Of a DNA stretch of 64,000 nucleotides, positions 36,447 through 44,164 are shown one piece after another. Within the stretch, counting starts at the first letter, position 1, and each line of letters opens with the position of its first letter. Under the pieces are notes generated by a model. It was not told the origin of the DNA and ran no database searches. It saw nothing but the letters and a program-made list of their open reading frames with translations. The DNA is from Micromonospora wenchangensis (GTDB lineage: Bacteria > Actinomycetota > Actinomycetes > Mycobacteriales > Micromonosporaceae): the NCBI RefSeq assembly GCF_002210435.1, contig NZ_MZMV01000025.1:39000-102999 (forward strand), read 5' to 3'. The position numbers and the translations under genes are program-made.

Positions 36447-36956
36447 TCAGTCCCGCTTCAGCCCGATCGATCTCGCTGGCTGTGTCGCATACGTGTCGCC
36501 ATCTGATCGTGCTTGCGAGGGCTTGCGGGCGATCGTGCTTGCCGAGGCGGGGGCACCATCCATCCGTAGGGGGAGCGTGTCGAGCGCCTTCCGTACCAAA
36601 GTAGCGTCGGTGAGTGCCGTCAGATCAACGGTGTTGGCCTTGAGTCAGCGAACAGCGGCGGCCAGGTGAGTGGGCGGATCACCAGCTTCGCGGCGAGTCT
36701 TGTTGAACACCCACCCGAAGAGCGCGGCTCGTAGCGCCTTGTCGCTGGGTACGCCCCGGTCCGTCGCCATCAGCGCCGGTGTGACGGTGGCCAGCGTCTC
36801 GGCAATGCCCTTGCGATGCTTTGCCGACGCGCGAGGCCACTTCATGTCGACGTAGGCCGCTGCGTGTTCGTACCACGAACGGGCGTTGAGAGCGCGGGCC
36901 ATGGGTTCGGGCAGGCCGCTGGCCTTGTCGAACGCGAGCCGTAGATCTGCGGCCAC
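36447..36956 (-). pseudogene. Tyrosine integrase remnant with nonsense codon and internal deletion
   Basis: One frame reads AFDKASGLPEPMARALNARSWYEHAAAYVDMKW and onward, the core-binding region of a common actinobacterial integrase type. It meets a TGA at 36645-36647, where Trp would be expected, continues LKANTVDLTALTDATLVRKALDTL to PLRMDGAPASASTIARK, and then jumps directly to a tail (SDGDTYATQPARSIGLKRD) and stop. The entire catalytic domain is deleted, and the N-terminus is missing upstream. Confidence 0.78.
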
Positions 36957-37571
36957 ACATCAAAGCCGCATTCGAGAGGCCGCACGTCACCATCGACTTC
37001 GCCGGATTCTCGGCGAGACGCTGCGAGTCGCGCTCGCCGAGACGCTCGACAAGGTGCGGGTAGGCAGGCTCGCGCCGGAAACGATCGCGGTACGGGTGTT
37101 GATCTCCGACATGACGGTGCCTATGGCGCTGCCCGCTCGGGCTGAGACTCAGGCGGACGATCCGGCTGTGCGAGAGCGAGCCGAGCGCATCACGCGCCGG
37201 GCGGCAGACGGCATCATCGACCAGGTAGCCGAACTAGGCGACCTCGGTTTGATTCGGTCGACCACGGTAGAGGTACGGATGCACCGAGCGTCGCCCCTGT
37301 TCAAGCAATACATCCTGAACGGGGAAGAGGTCTTCTACGGCTTCTACCCGGTCGTTGAGCGCACCGGTCTCGATCAAGGGTGAACCCATGACAATCTACG
37401 ACCTCATGGGCAAAGATGTGCCGCTGTTCCACTACGCGGTGACCGACGACGCCTCGCACGGCACGCAGGGTCGTGGAAACGTCGCGCCAGCGGTTCGACT
37501 CCGTGTGGTCCACGATCGCCTATCGGTACGACGGACGAGGGCCGATCTCAACCGACTGCTCGGCAAGGTTG
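36950..37571 (+). pseudogene. Frameshifted regulator-type gene, N-terminus lost
   Basis: The frame at 36960-37383 reads RIREAARHHRLRRILGETLRVALAETL to SPLFKQYILNGEEVFYGFYPVVERT and should continue VSIKGEPMTIYDLMGKDVPLFHYAVTDD, which is in another frame from 37370. The next expected block (QRFDSVWSTIAYRYDG) is in a third frame near 37485-37540. At least two frameshifts are therefore present, and no DNA-binding N-terminus remains. I recall related actinobacterial proteins as regulators adjoining HAD hydrolases, as here. Confidence 0.6.
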
Positions 37572-38311
37572 GCGCGGTGCTGCTCGACGTTGATGGACCG
37601 GTGTGCAACAGCTTCGCCGGGTATCCCGCGCCGCAGATCGCGGCTGAGTTGGTGGACGTACTGCGGCGGCGCAGCGTCGATGTGCCACCGGATCTCGCCA
37701 GTGAGCCGGACCCGCTTGAAGTGCTACGCCGCACCGGCGCGGCTGGCGATTATGGCGTCACTCGGGTCGTAGAGGATGCGCTCTGCGAGGCTGAGCGCCG
37801 AGCCGTGGAGACGGCGGCACCGACGCCGTACGGGCGGGAGGTCATCGTGGCGGCCCGGCAGGCCGGGATGCCGGCGGCGGCGGTAAGCAACAATTCGGCC
37901 GACGCGGTGACGGCTTACCTCGCGGCGCACCGGCTCGCCGAGCACGTGTCGCCGGTCATTGGCCGGGCGTACGCCGATCCGGCCCGCATGAAGCCCAACC
38001 CCGAACCGATCCTGCAAGCCGCCCGGACTCTCGAAATACCGCCGCGCCTCTGCGTGCTTGTTGGCGATTCTCTCTCGGACATCGAGGGTGCACAAGCTGC
38101 CGGTATTTTGGGTAATCGGATACGCGAGTCGCGTGCCAAGATCGCAACATTCCAGTTTGCTGGCGCTGACGCAGTCATCACGAGCATGGGCGATTTGGCC
38201 CAGGCTTTGCATCCTGACTGTTTGCGCAGGTCAAGCGCGTGTAAGTGGCGCTCTGAAAATCCGTCGCGAAAGCTGCAGACGTTGGAATCCTACCCGCCAC
38301 CAGGTGCCTAA
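37505..38311 (+). CDS. HAD-superfamily hydrolase with att-derived C-terminus
   Basis: A haloacid-dehalogenase phosphatase of subfamily IA type. AVLLDVDGPVCNS has the nucleophile DxD, AAVSNNSADAV the Ser of motif II, RMKPNPEPI the Lys of motif III and VLVGDSLSDIEGAQAAG the acidic motif IV. The core runs from about 37560 to 38200. GTG 37505 is a tentative start, because the upstream part belongs to the broken regulator. The final 18 or so residues are translated from the degraded att copy, so the original stop has been lost or displaced. Confidence 0.7.
   Translation: MVHDRLSVRRTRADLNRLLGKVGAVLLDVDGPVCNSFAGYPAPQIAAELVDVLRRRSVDVPPDLASEPDPLEVLRRTGAAGDYGVTRVVEDALCEAERRAVETAAPTPYGREVIVAARQAGMPAAAVSNNSADAVTAYLAAHRLAEHVSPVIGRAYADPARMKPNPEPILQAARTLEIPPRLCVLVGDSLSDIEGAQAAGILGNRIRESRAKIATFQFAGADAVITSMGDLAQALHPDCLRRSSACKWRSENPSRKLQTLESYPPPGA
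38253..38304 (+). mobile_element. Degraded third att copy
   Basis: The sequence AAAATCCGTCGCGAAAGC is kept, then several changes and a 2-bp deletion follow before TACCCGCCACCAGG. Alignment with 27036-27089 is clear. It marks the right edge of segment 2 (36386-38252). Confidence 0.8.
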
Positions 38312-38420
38312 AGAGGCCCCTGACCAGCGAGAACGCCGGTCAGGGGCATTCTTTGTCTACCCTCGCTTCCGTCCCACTCCGATCGGTCGACCGGCCACCT
38401 GCGTCGCATACGTGTCACCG
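38305..38420 (-). pseudogene. Third att flank: hairpin and integrase tail remnant
   Basis: A hairpin at 38316-38347 and a minus-strand tail at 38357-38419 reading GDTYATQVAGRPIGVGRKRG match the layout after attR 1 (hairpin, then SDGDTYATQPARSIGLKRD). The first 125 bases after each att copy are plainly homologous. The tail overlaps the end of the PP2C-like gene. It is the trace of a third, otherwise lost insertion or of an end duplication. Confidence 0.6.
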
Positions 38421-39296
38421 TTCGATCCTGTACACCACGGGCGTGAATCCCGATCCAGCGGGTGCCTGTCGGGCGGGGAACCGGGTGCACCAGGCCAGTG
38501 TGGCGTCGTCGTACGCCTTGGCGCGCGGCCACCGCCTACCCTGCGGGTCGCCGGCCTCCGCCGCCCGAACCCGCCGGATCACCCCGCCCGGCCCCTCCGC
38601 AGCGATGAGCGCAAGAACCTCCGGCCAGTCCGCCAGCGCGAACTGGTCCACGATGCGGCTGGCTCCGTCACTGAGCAGGACGGCACCCCTGAGTTCCGAG
38701 ACAGGTCGACTCCCGGTCAGGGCTTCCGCTGCCACCCCCGGATCGTCGGCGGCGACCCAGAACCCGCCGGGCCGGTTGCGGTGGACGCGGAGGGCTTCGA
38801 TGTATTTGCGGAGCGCCCGGTCGTGTTCGGGGCTCCCGTTCGGGGCGGCGTCCATCGCGGCGCGGTAGCGGCTGCCGACGGCGTCCACCCGCCCGTCGGT
38901 GATCACTTCGGGGACGTCTCCGGCGCGGTCGAGGACCAGCACGGAGTCGGCGAGCGCGAGGTAGTCGGCGCGGTCGTCGTCGGTCCGGAAGATGGTGACG
39001 GTCGCTGACGGACTGCTCGGGTCACCGATGTCGCAGGTGTCCCGGTGCGCGTCGGCAACCTCCACGATCGCCTGCCCGAGGATGGTGGTGAGGTCCTGAC
39101 CGTCGTCGGCCGCCAGTTGGCCGAGCAGCGCCCCGCCGAGCCGGCGGGTGTACCAGGCGACGCCGTGGAGACAGGTGGATGTGGTGCCGGACAGGCCGGC
39201 ACCGTCGAGTAGGACGACGGCATTCGGCACGGCACCGGCGAAGTCCTCGTTGGGCTGGTCGGGCTTGGCCGGGCTGGTTGCCATGATCACCTGCAT
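38415..39296 (-). CDS. PP2C-like phosphatase-domain protein
   Basis: A 293-aa protein with NEDFAGAVPNAVVLLDGAGLSG near residue 16 and LLSDGASRIVDQF near 212, corresponding to the DGAG and DG motifs of PP2C phosphatases. Several canonical metal Asp residues are replaced, so activity is uncertain. ATG 39296 has GGAGG 7 nt upstream. It is separated from the EamA gene by 142 bp and ends inside the old integration boundary. Confidence 0.75.
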   Translation of the reverse strand: MQVIMATSPAKPDQPNEDFAGAVPNAVVLLDGAGLSGTTSTCLHGVAWYTRRLGGALLGQLAADDGQDLTTILGQAIVEVADAHRDTCDIGDPSSPSATVTIFRTDDDRADYLALADSVLVLDRAGDVPEVITDGRVDAVGSRYRAAMDAAPNGSPEHDRALRKYIEALRVHRNRPGGFWVAADDPGVAAEALTGSRPVSELRGAVLLSDGASRIVDQFALADWPEVLALIAAEGPGGVIRRVRAAEAGDPQGRRWPRAKAYDDATLAWCTRFPARQAPAGSGFTPVVYRIER

Positions 39297-39438
39297 TAGC
39301 GTCCTCCACGCGGTTCAGCGCCGATGATCCGATCCGACGGCGAGCGTCGGTGGCCGGCTTCGACTCGGTGACTATCAGGATGGGCCGGCCATCCCACCCA
39401 CCCGGGTACGAGGATTGCTAATCGATGTGAAGTGTGGG

Positions 39439-40341
39439 TTATCCGATTTCGGTGGAACGTTTCCGGGTCAGGGTGACTCCGGCGAGGACCAGGGCGATAC
39501 CGATCACGATCGCGGTCGTGACGGCCTCGCGGAGGATGACCCATCCGAGGACCACGGCGACGACGGGCAGCAGGTAGGTGACCACCGATGCGGCGGTCGG
39601 CCCCTCGTCGTCGATGATGCGGTAGTTCAGGACGTAGGCGACCCCGGTGCCGAGCACTCCGAGGACGAGCAGGCTCACCACCGCATCGAGCCGCCACTCC
39701 GGCGACTCCAACCCGGCGAATGGCAGCGCCGGCACCAGCAGAACGGCAGCCGCGCCGAGTTGGGTCGCCGACAGCATGAGCGGCGGGATTCCGCGCCCGG
39801 TCAGGTATCGGCCCATGTATACGTAGCCGAGCCCGTAGCTGGCGGCTGCGGCGAGGCAGGCGAGGCCACCCCAACTTGCGATCTCGCTCGCCGACTCCCA
39901 CGGCGAGAAGATGACCACGACGCCGAGGAACCCGAGGGCGAACCCGGCGGCCTTCTTGACGGTGACGGTCCGGTCGACGCCGACGAGGAAGGCCAGCAGC
40001 AACGTCCACAACGGCGTGGTCGCGTTGAGCACCCCCGCCACGTTCGACCCGATCGTCTCCTCAGCGATGCTGAACAACAGGTACGGCACGGCGTTGGCGA
40101 CCAGGGCGGCCACGAACAGGTGACCCCACAGTCGCCCTTGCCTCGGAATGCGGAGTCCCCGGGACAGCGCGATCGGGGTCAGGACCAGGAAGCCGAGCAG
40201 GAGCCGGGCGAACACGATCTGCACCGGGTTGAAGCCGCGCAACGCGAGCTTGATCCAGAGAAAGCCGGAACCCCACAGCAGCGCGAGACCGGCCACCCGG
40301 GCGATACCTGCCCGGCTGACCCGCTGGCGATCAGTCCTCAA
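39439..40341 (-). CDS. EamA/DMT-family exporter
   Basis: A 300-aa protein with ten hydrophobic helices in two EamA repeats (ALLWGSGFLWIKLALRGFNPVQIVFARLL and ASYGLGYVYMGRYLTGRG). Members export amino acids or other metabolites; the substrate is unknown. The TTG at 40341 lies inside the end of the upstream GntR gene, so the two are one transcript; GTG codons up to 45 nt downstream are possible starts. Confidence 0.82.
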   Translation of the reverse strand: MRTDRQRVSRAGIARVAGLALLWGSGFLWIKLALRGFNPVQIVFARLLLGFLVLTPIALSRGLRIPRQGRLWGHLFVAALVANAVPYLLFSIAEETIGSNVAGVLNATTPLWTLLLAFLVGVDRTVTVKKAAGFALGFLGVVVIFSPWESASEIASWGGLACLAAAASYGLGYVYMGRYLTGRGIPPLMLSATQLGAAAVLLVPALPFAGLESPEWRLDAVVSLLVLGVLGTGVAYVLNYRIIDDEGPTAASVVTYLLPVVAVVLGWVILREAVTTAIVIGIALVLAGVTLTRKRSTEIG

Positions 40342-41104
40342 CGGGCATGTTGTAGTCCAGGCCGTTCACGTCGGCGCGCATGACGAACCGGGTCACCTCG
40401 AAGGCTCGTCCATCACCATCGAGGCTGGTGTGCAGCAACTCGATCACGGGTACGCCCGGCGGCATCGAGAGCCCCTTCACCTCGTCCGGCGTCGGCATCC
40501 GGGCGCTCACCTCCTCCCGGATGCGCGCGATCGGATAGCCGAGATCCTCGAACCGCTGGTAGATGCTGCCTCGGCCGAGCTTCTTCGCACTCGCCAGTGG
40601 TGATCCCTCGACCACCGCTGTCGGGATGTAGGTCACTCCGACCTGCATCGGCTCGTCGTCGGCGAAGTACCAGTTCTCTCGCCGGACGACCTCCTGGCCG
40701 GCGTCGAGTCCCAGCCGCTGGGCGACCTCGGCGGGCGGCTGCACGGTGGTCACCGACCGGCACTCCGTGTGCGGGGTCCGTCCCTGCCGCTCCACCTCGA
40801 TGCGGAACGGCGAAAGTCCCGTCTCGTTCCGCGCCCGGCGGGAGTATCGGTCGCGACCCATCCTCATCAGCGGACGCCGCAGGCGTACGAACACGCCTCG
40901 GCCGTGTTGGGCCTGGGCAAGGCCCTCGGCCTGCAAGATGCCCAACGCCTCCCGGGCGGTGTTGCGAGCCGTGGCGTATCTGGCGGCCAGATCGCGTTCG
41001 GAAGGTAGTTGGTCGCCGTCGCCGAGGTCACCGCGCATGATCGCGGCCCGTAGCTCCTCGGCGATGCGGCGGCTCGGAGGTTGCCGTTCCTGCTGATCAT
41101 TCAT
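40331..41104 (-). CDS. GntR/UTRA (HutC-type) transcriptional regulator
   Basis: A 257-aa protein: winged helix at about 12-78 (RRIAEELRAAIMRGDLGDGDQLPSERDLAARYATARNTAREALGILQAEGLAQAQHGRGVFV) and a UTRA ligand domain at about 95-250 (ENWYFADDEPMQVGVTYIP). ATG 41104 follows GAGGAG by 10 nt. Two palindromes lie 39 and 83 bp upstream. With the overlapping EamA gene it forms an autoregulated regulator-exporter unit in which the ligand may be the exported substrate (inference). Confidence 0.88.
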   Translation of the reverse strand: MNDQQERQPPSRRIAEELRAAIMRGDLGDGDQLPSERDLAARYATARNTAREALGILQAEGLAQAQHGRGVFVRLRRPLMRMGRDRYSRRARNETGLSPFRIEVERQGRTPHTECRSVTTVQPPAEVAQRLGLDAGQEVVRRENWYFADDEPMQVGVTYIPTAVVEGSPLASAKKLGRGSIYQRFEDLGYPIARIREEVSARMPTPDEVKGLSMPPGVPVIELLHTSLDGDGRAFEVTRFVMRADVNGLDYNMPVED

Positions 41105-41142
41105 CGGATCACCACTCCTCAAGGTGGTACCCAGGCTAGCGC

Positions 41143-41204
41143 AACTGGCTCAAGCCAGCTGTTGACAGCCTGTTGCCCTTCGTCGAAGCTGGCTTAAGCC
41201 AGTT
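41143..41204. promoter_or_regulatory. Paired operators of the GntR/UTRA-EamA unit
   Basis: AACTGGCTCAAGCCAGCT (41143-41160) and AGCTGGCTTAAGCCAGTT (41187-41204) share the consensus AACTGGCTTAAGCCAGTT. Their centres are 44 bp apart, about four helical turns, so both face the same side. On the minus strand the proximal site overlaps TTGAGC, a possible -35. Confidence 0.72.
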
Positions 41205-41349
41205 GGCGGCGATGGCGTTCCTGTCGTGAGCAGGTCGTCGGCCTGGAGTCACGCCGTTCGGAGGACCAGGCCACGCCGCTGGCAGCCAAGCAACCCGGGG
41301 TCCTCGCTCCGGTCACCTATGGAGGTGTGATGTCCGGCACTCATCGTCG

Positions 41350-41538
41350 ATGTGGTTGGTTCTCGTCCTGGCGGGCTCGAAAGCGCTCACCGCCAGGCCC
41401 CGGTCGTCACAGCGCCCCGACGAACCCGCCCAGCGCCGCTGCCCTGCCCACGCCGTGGTGGTCGGTCGGGGTGACCCGCGAACTGCCCACCCTGCGGTGT
41501 GCCCCGCTGCTGACGGCGGGCCAAGCACGTCGGGGTAA
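41350..41538 (+). CDS. Small hypothetical protein
   Basis: A 62-aa frame, MWLVLVLAGSKALTARPRSSQRPDEPAQRRC and onward, with about 80% GC at third positions, better than the competing frame 41327-41560. A hydrophobic start is followed by a basic Pro-rich part with two Cys-His pairs. No ribosome-binding site is visible. Confidence 0.35.
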   Translation: MWLVLVLAGSKALTARPRSSQRPDEPAQRRCPAHAVVVGRGDPRTAHPAVCPAADGGPSTSG

Positions 41539-41556
41539 CGGTGGGCGGTGGCGGCG

Positions 41557-41955
41557 GTGACCCGTACCGGTAAGCCGACCACCACCCACCCGCCGTGGTG
41601 CACCCCCGAACGCTGCGGTTTCCTGGTCCCGCCGGTGATGCCGCACATGGCCCGTCGGCATCGTGGCCCGATGCTCCGGGTCGGTGAGAGTCGGGCGAGT
41701 GGCCTCGTCGTCACGTACCTCATCAGCGCGGAAGTCCCGGGTACGCCGCTCGTCGGGGTGCACGCGACCTGCCGGGCCGGCAACGCCTGGGCCGAGTTGT
41801 CCCTGCCCCAGGCCGCCGAACTGGCGGACCAGTTGCGTGACCTGCTGGCCCAGGCGGTCGACCAGGTCGATCCGGGCAGGGGCGACGGTGACCCGCCGAG
41901 GGCTGATCCGGCCGAGGATCAGGGTGACGGCCGTCCGGGGGTCGACGATGAGTGA
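41557..41955 (+). CDS. Small actinobacterial protein, DUF6907-like
   Basis: A 132-aa protein with PPWCTPERCGF near the start, HRGPMLRVG, and an end reading AWAELSLPQAAELADQLRDLLAQAV. This WC...C / HRG / L-S-L-x-QA-x-x-LA pattern is that of small actinobacterial proteins I associate with DUF6907. Function unknown. The GTG start overlaps the TGA of a competing upstream frame. It overlaps the next frame by 8 bases. Confidence 0.6.
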   Translation: MTRTGKPTTTHPPWCTPERCGFLVPPVMPHMARRHRGPMLRVGESRASGLVVTYLISAEVPGTPLVGVHATCRAGNAWAELSLPQAAELADQLRDLLAQAVDQVDPGRGDGDPPRADPAEDQGDGRPGVDDE

Positions 41956-42301
41956 GGGCGGTCGGCCGGCCGCGTGTCCGGTGTGGTGCCGGGGGTGCGG
42001 GCCGAACGACCCGATGCACCGGGGTTTCCTCGCCACCGTGGGGCGGGAGCGGACCGGCTGGGTGAGTCTGCAACTACTCGTCGACCGGTTCGTCCGACGC
42101 GAGGCGTCGATCAAGCTCGACGCGACCCGGTACGGCGCGACCCAGGCCGTGTTGCTGTCGCTCGGGCAGGTCGACCGGCTCATCGAGGAGCTGACCCAGG
42201 CACGTCGGCTGATGCGGGCCCGGTGCGCCGGCCGGGGGAGGAACGGTGAGTGTGGGCGGTCCCCGGGGTCGGGCACGGGGAGCGTCGGCGAGGATCGCGG
42301 G
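41948..42301 (+). CDS. Second DUF6907-like domain, in frame with the acetyltransferase
   Basis: From ATG 41948 the frame reads MSEGGRPAACPVWCRGCGPNDPMHRGFLATVGRERTGWVSLQLLVDRF to VLLSLGQVDRLIEELTQARRLM, a divergent paralogue of the preceding protein (WC, C, HRG, LSLGQVDRL). No stop codon separates it from the acetyltransferase beginning at 42302, so it is either the N-terminal domain of a 298-aa fusion or a separate product read through. Confidence 0.5.
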
Positions 42302-42844
42302 ATGTCCGACGACCGCTTCATGCGTATCCACAGCCCCGAGTTCCAGGCGATGGCGGCGAGGGTGCTGCGGGCCACCGAGTTGACCTCCCGGCTGAACGTG
42401 CTGCCCTTCGACGACGAGGCCGGGCGGGGGGAACTGTTGGCGCAGCTTCTCGGCCGGCCGCTGCCGGCGCGGGTCACCATCTATCCGCCGTTCTTCACCG
42501 ATCACGGCCTCAACCTGGAGATCGCGGAGCGGGTGTTCATCAACCAGAACTGCACGTTCCTCGACTATGCCGGTATCCGGCTCGGCGAAGGCGTCATGAT
42601 CGGCCCGAAGGCCACCTTCATCACCCTCGGCCATCCGGTCGACCCCGTGCAGCGGCGGGAGTGGCTGACCGGTGCGCCCATCGACGTGGCCGAGAACGTC
42701 TGGATCGGGGCCGGCGCGACGATCCTCCCCGGCGTCAGCATCGGCCGCGACGCCGTGGTGGCGGCCGGCGCGGTGGTCGCCGACGACGTCCCGCCCGCCA
42801 CCCTGGTCACCGGCCCCAAAGCAGGTGTACGCCGCCAGTGGTGA
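42302..42844 (+). CDS. Maltose/galactoside O-acetyltransferase-type LbH acetyltransferase
   Basis: A 180-aa acetyl-CoA-dependent sugar O-acetyltransferase: an N-terminal Mac-type helical segment (SPEFQAMAARVLRATELTSRLN), then a left-handed beta-helix with hexapeptide repeats (VFINQNCTFLDYAGIRLGEGVMIGPKATFITLGHPVD; the His in LGHP is the family's catalytic residue) and an end reading GRDAVVAAGAVVADDVPPATLVTGPKAGVRRQW. ATG 42302 has AGGA 8 nt upstream, and the protein is complete from there. Confidence 0.85.
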   Translation: MSDDRFMRIHSPEFQAMAARVLRATELTSRLNVLPFDDEAGRGELLAQLLGRPLPARVTIYPPFFTDHGLNLEIAERVFINQNCTFLDYAGIRLGEGVMIGPKATFITLGHPVDPVQRREWLTGAPIDVAENVWIGAGATILPGVSIGRDAVVAAGAVVADDVPPATLVTGPKAGVRRQW

Positions 42845-42872
42845 CCCCCACGCCTCCCGCTCGCCTCACCGT

Positions 42873-42923
42873 TGGGCCGAGGTGGCGGTATCGGGGCGGG
42901 GCGAATGCCGCTACCTCGGCCCA
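42873..42923. repeat. Long inverted repeat between convergent genes
   Basis: TGGGCCGAGGTGGCGG (42873-42888) pairs with 42908-42923 at 15 of 16 positions around a 19-nt loop. It is placed as a bidirectional terminator; the sequence may also be a dispersed genomic repeat. Confidence 0.65.
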
Positions 42924-42955
42924 GTTGCGTGGATCATGCGCGACGCCCGTCCCGG

Positions 42956-43423
42956 TCAGAGAGGCCGCGCCGACTCCGGCGTGGCCTCGTGGCCGGGTAG
43001 GCCGTGGGTACGCCGCCGCTGCTTTATCTCCGCCTCGTAGAGGTGCCGCCGGCCGCCGACCAGCTTCTCCCGGGCGTACCGTTCGATCTCCTGGAACGTG
43101 GCGTAGTAGCCGTCGTCGAACTCCTCCACGATCTGGAACGTCCACCGGCCGGGGAGCAGGTTGCGCCCCAGCAGCTCGTGTTCGACGCGGTCGGCCACCT
43201 CGTCGTGTCCGGCCCCGCGCAGCAGCTCCACCACCCGGTCCAGGGTGAGGTCCGCGCCGCCGACGAGCTGGTGCGCGGAGTAGAGGTGCCCGCGCACCCG
43301 GTGGATCGTCTCCAACGCCTCACTCAGCTTGCCCAACGCCTCCACCGTCGCGTCGTCGACGCCCTCCGGCCGCGCGTGCTCCTCGTCCACCGCACCGTTC
43401 TGACCTGCCATAACCCCCGACAT
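42956..43423 (-). CDS. Conserved hypothetical actinobacterial protein
   Basis: A 155-aa helical protein (VEALGKLSEALETIHRVRGHLYSAHQLVGGADLTLDRVVELLRGAGHDEVADRVEHELLGRNLLPGRWTFQIVEEFDDGYYATFQEIERYAREKLV). It looks like a conserved family, but I know no function. Alternative ATG at 43411. It is convergent with the acetyltransferase. Confidence 0.65.
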   Translation of the reverse strand: MSGVMAGQNGAVDEEHARPEGVDDATVEALGKLSEALETIHRVRGHLYSAHQLVGGADLTLDRVVELLRGAGHDEVADRVEHELLGRNLLPGRWTFQIVEEFDDGYYATFQEIERYAREKLVGGRRHLYEAEIKQRRRTHGLPGHEATPESARPL

Positions 43424-43538
43424 ACCCCCAAACCGCCCGAGCTATCCCATGGCCCCGATGCTGCCAGCAGCACAGCCGGACGGAGCCTGCGGGAACACCG
43501 CAGACGCCGGCGGCGGTCGTTCAGGTGGCGGCGGTGGC

Positions 43539-44057
43539 TCAGCCGTTTCCCGCTGTGCCGCCGATCAGCCGCCGCGCCTCGGCGAGCACGTCCGCATCGA
43601 CTCCCGCAGCCGCATCGTCCGGGTACGGCTGCCCGTCGTGGACGACGGCCTCGACGATCTCGTACGCGTACTCAAGGTCGATGAGCCCGGCCGCCAGCGG
43701 AGTTCCGTCCCGGGTGATGAACCCGTACGCCCAGGAGGTGAGGGCGCGGGCGGTGATCGTCCGGTCGAGCAGCCGGCGGGCCATGACCCGGACGGCTTCG
43801 TCCTCACCCGCCCGGCTGCCCTCCGGGAAGAAGGTCAGTGGAAGTTCCGCCAGTGCGTCGCCGAGCCACCGACGAAGTTCGTCGCTCTCGCTGCCGGGAG
43901 TGGGGGAAATGCCCGCCAGGATGCGAAGAGTCGGGGTGTCCACGCCCGCCACCAGGCAGTCGCAGGCGGCCCCGATCACCCCGGCCGGCGTGCCCGACCC
44001 GACGCTCCACAGGACGGCGGCCTCCTGGAGGCGGGCCAGCGCATCGTCGGGTCGCAT
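43539..44057 (-). CDS. Hypothetical protein
   Basis: A 172-aa mostly helical protein without recognised motifs (DALARLQEAAVLWSVGSGTPAGVIGAACDCLVAGVDTPTLRILAGI ... LPLTFFPEGSRAGEDEAVRVMARRLLDRTITARALTSWAYGFITRDGTPLAAGLIDLEYAYEIVE). Codon bias supports it. No clear ribosome-binding site precedes the ATG. Confidence 0.6.
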   Translation of the reverse strand: MRPDDALARLQEAAVLWSVGSGTPAGVIGAACDCLVAGVDTPTLRILAGISPTPGSESDELRRWLGDALAELPLTFFPEGSRAGEDEAVRVMARRLLDRTITARALTSWAYGFITRDGTPLAAGLIDLEYAYEIVEAVVHDGQPYPDDAAAGVDADVLAEARRLIGGTAGNG

Positions 44058-44164
44058 CGGTACATGGTCCGCTGTCCGGCCGGCGGTGTCTCGGGGATAA
44101 CGCCCGCGGCAACCCGCCGCACCATTCGCGGCGGCGCAGTGACGTGGTGGCCGGCTGTACCCCC

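Noticed and set aside
41327..41560. 77-codon plus-strand frame whose TGA overlaps GTG 41557
   Set aside because: Arg/Pro/Trp-rich composition and poor codon bias; the competing frame at 41350-41538 looks better. The overlap is probably chance, though not excluded.
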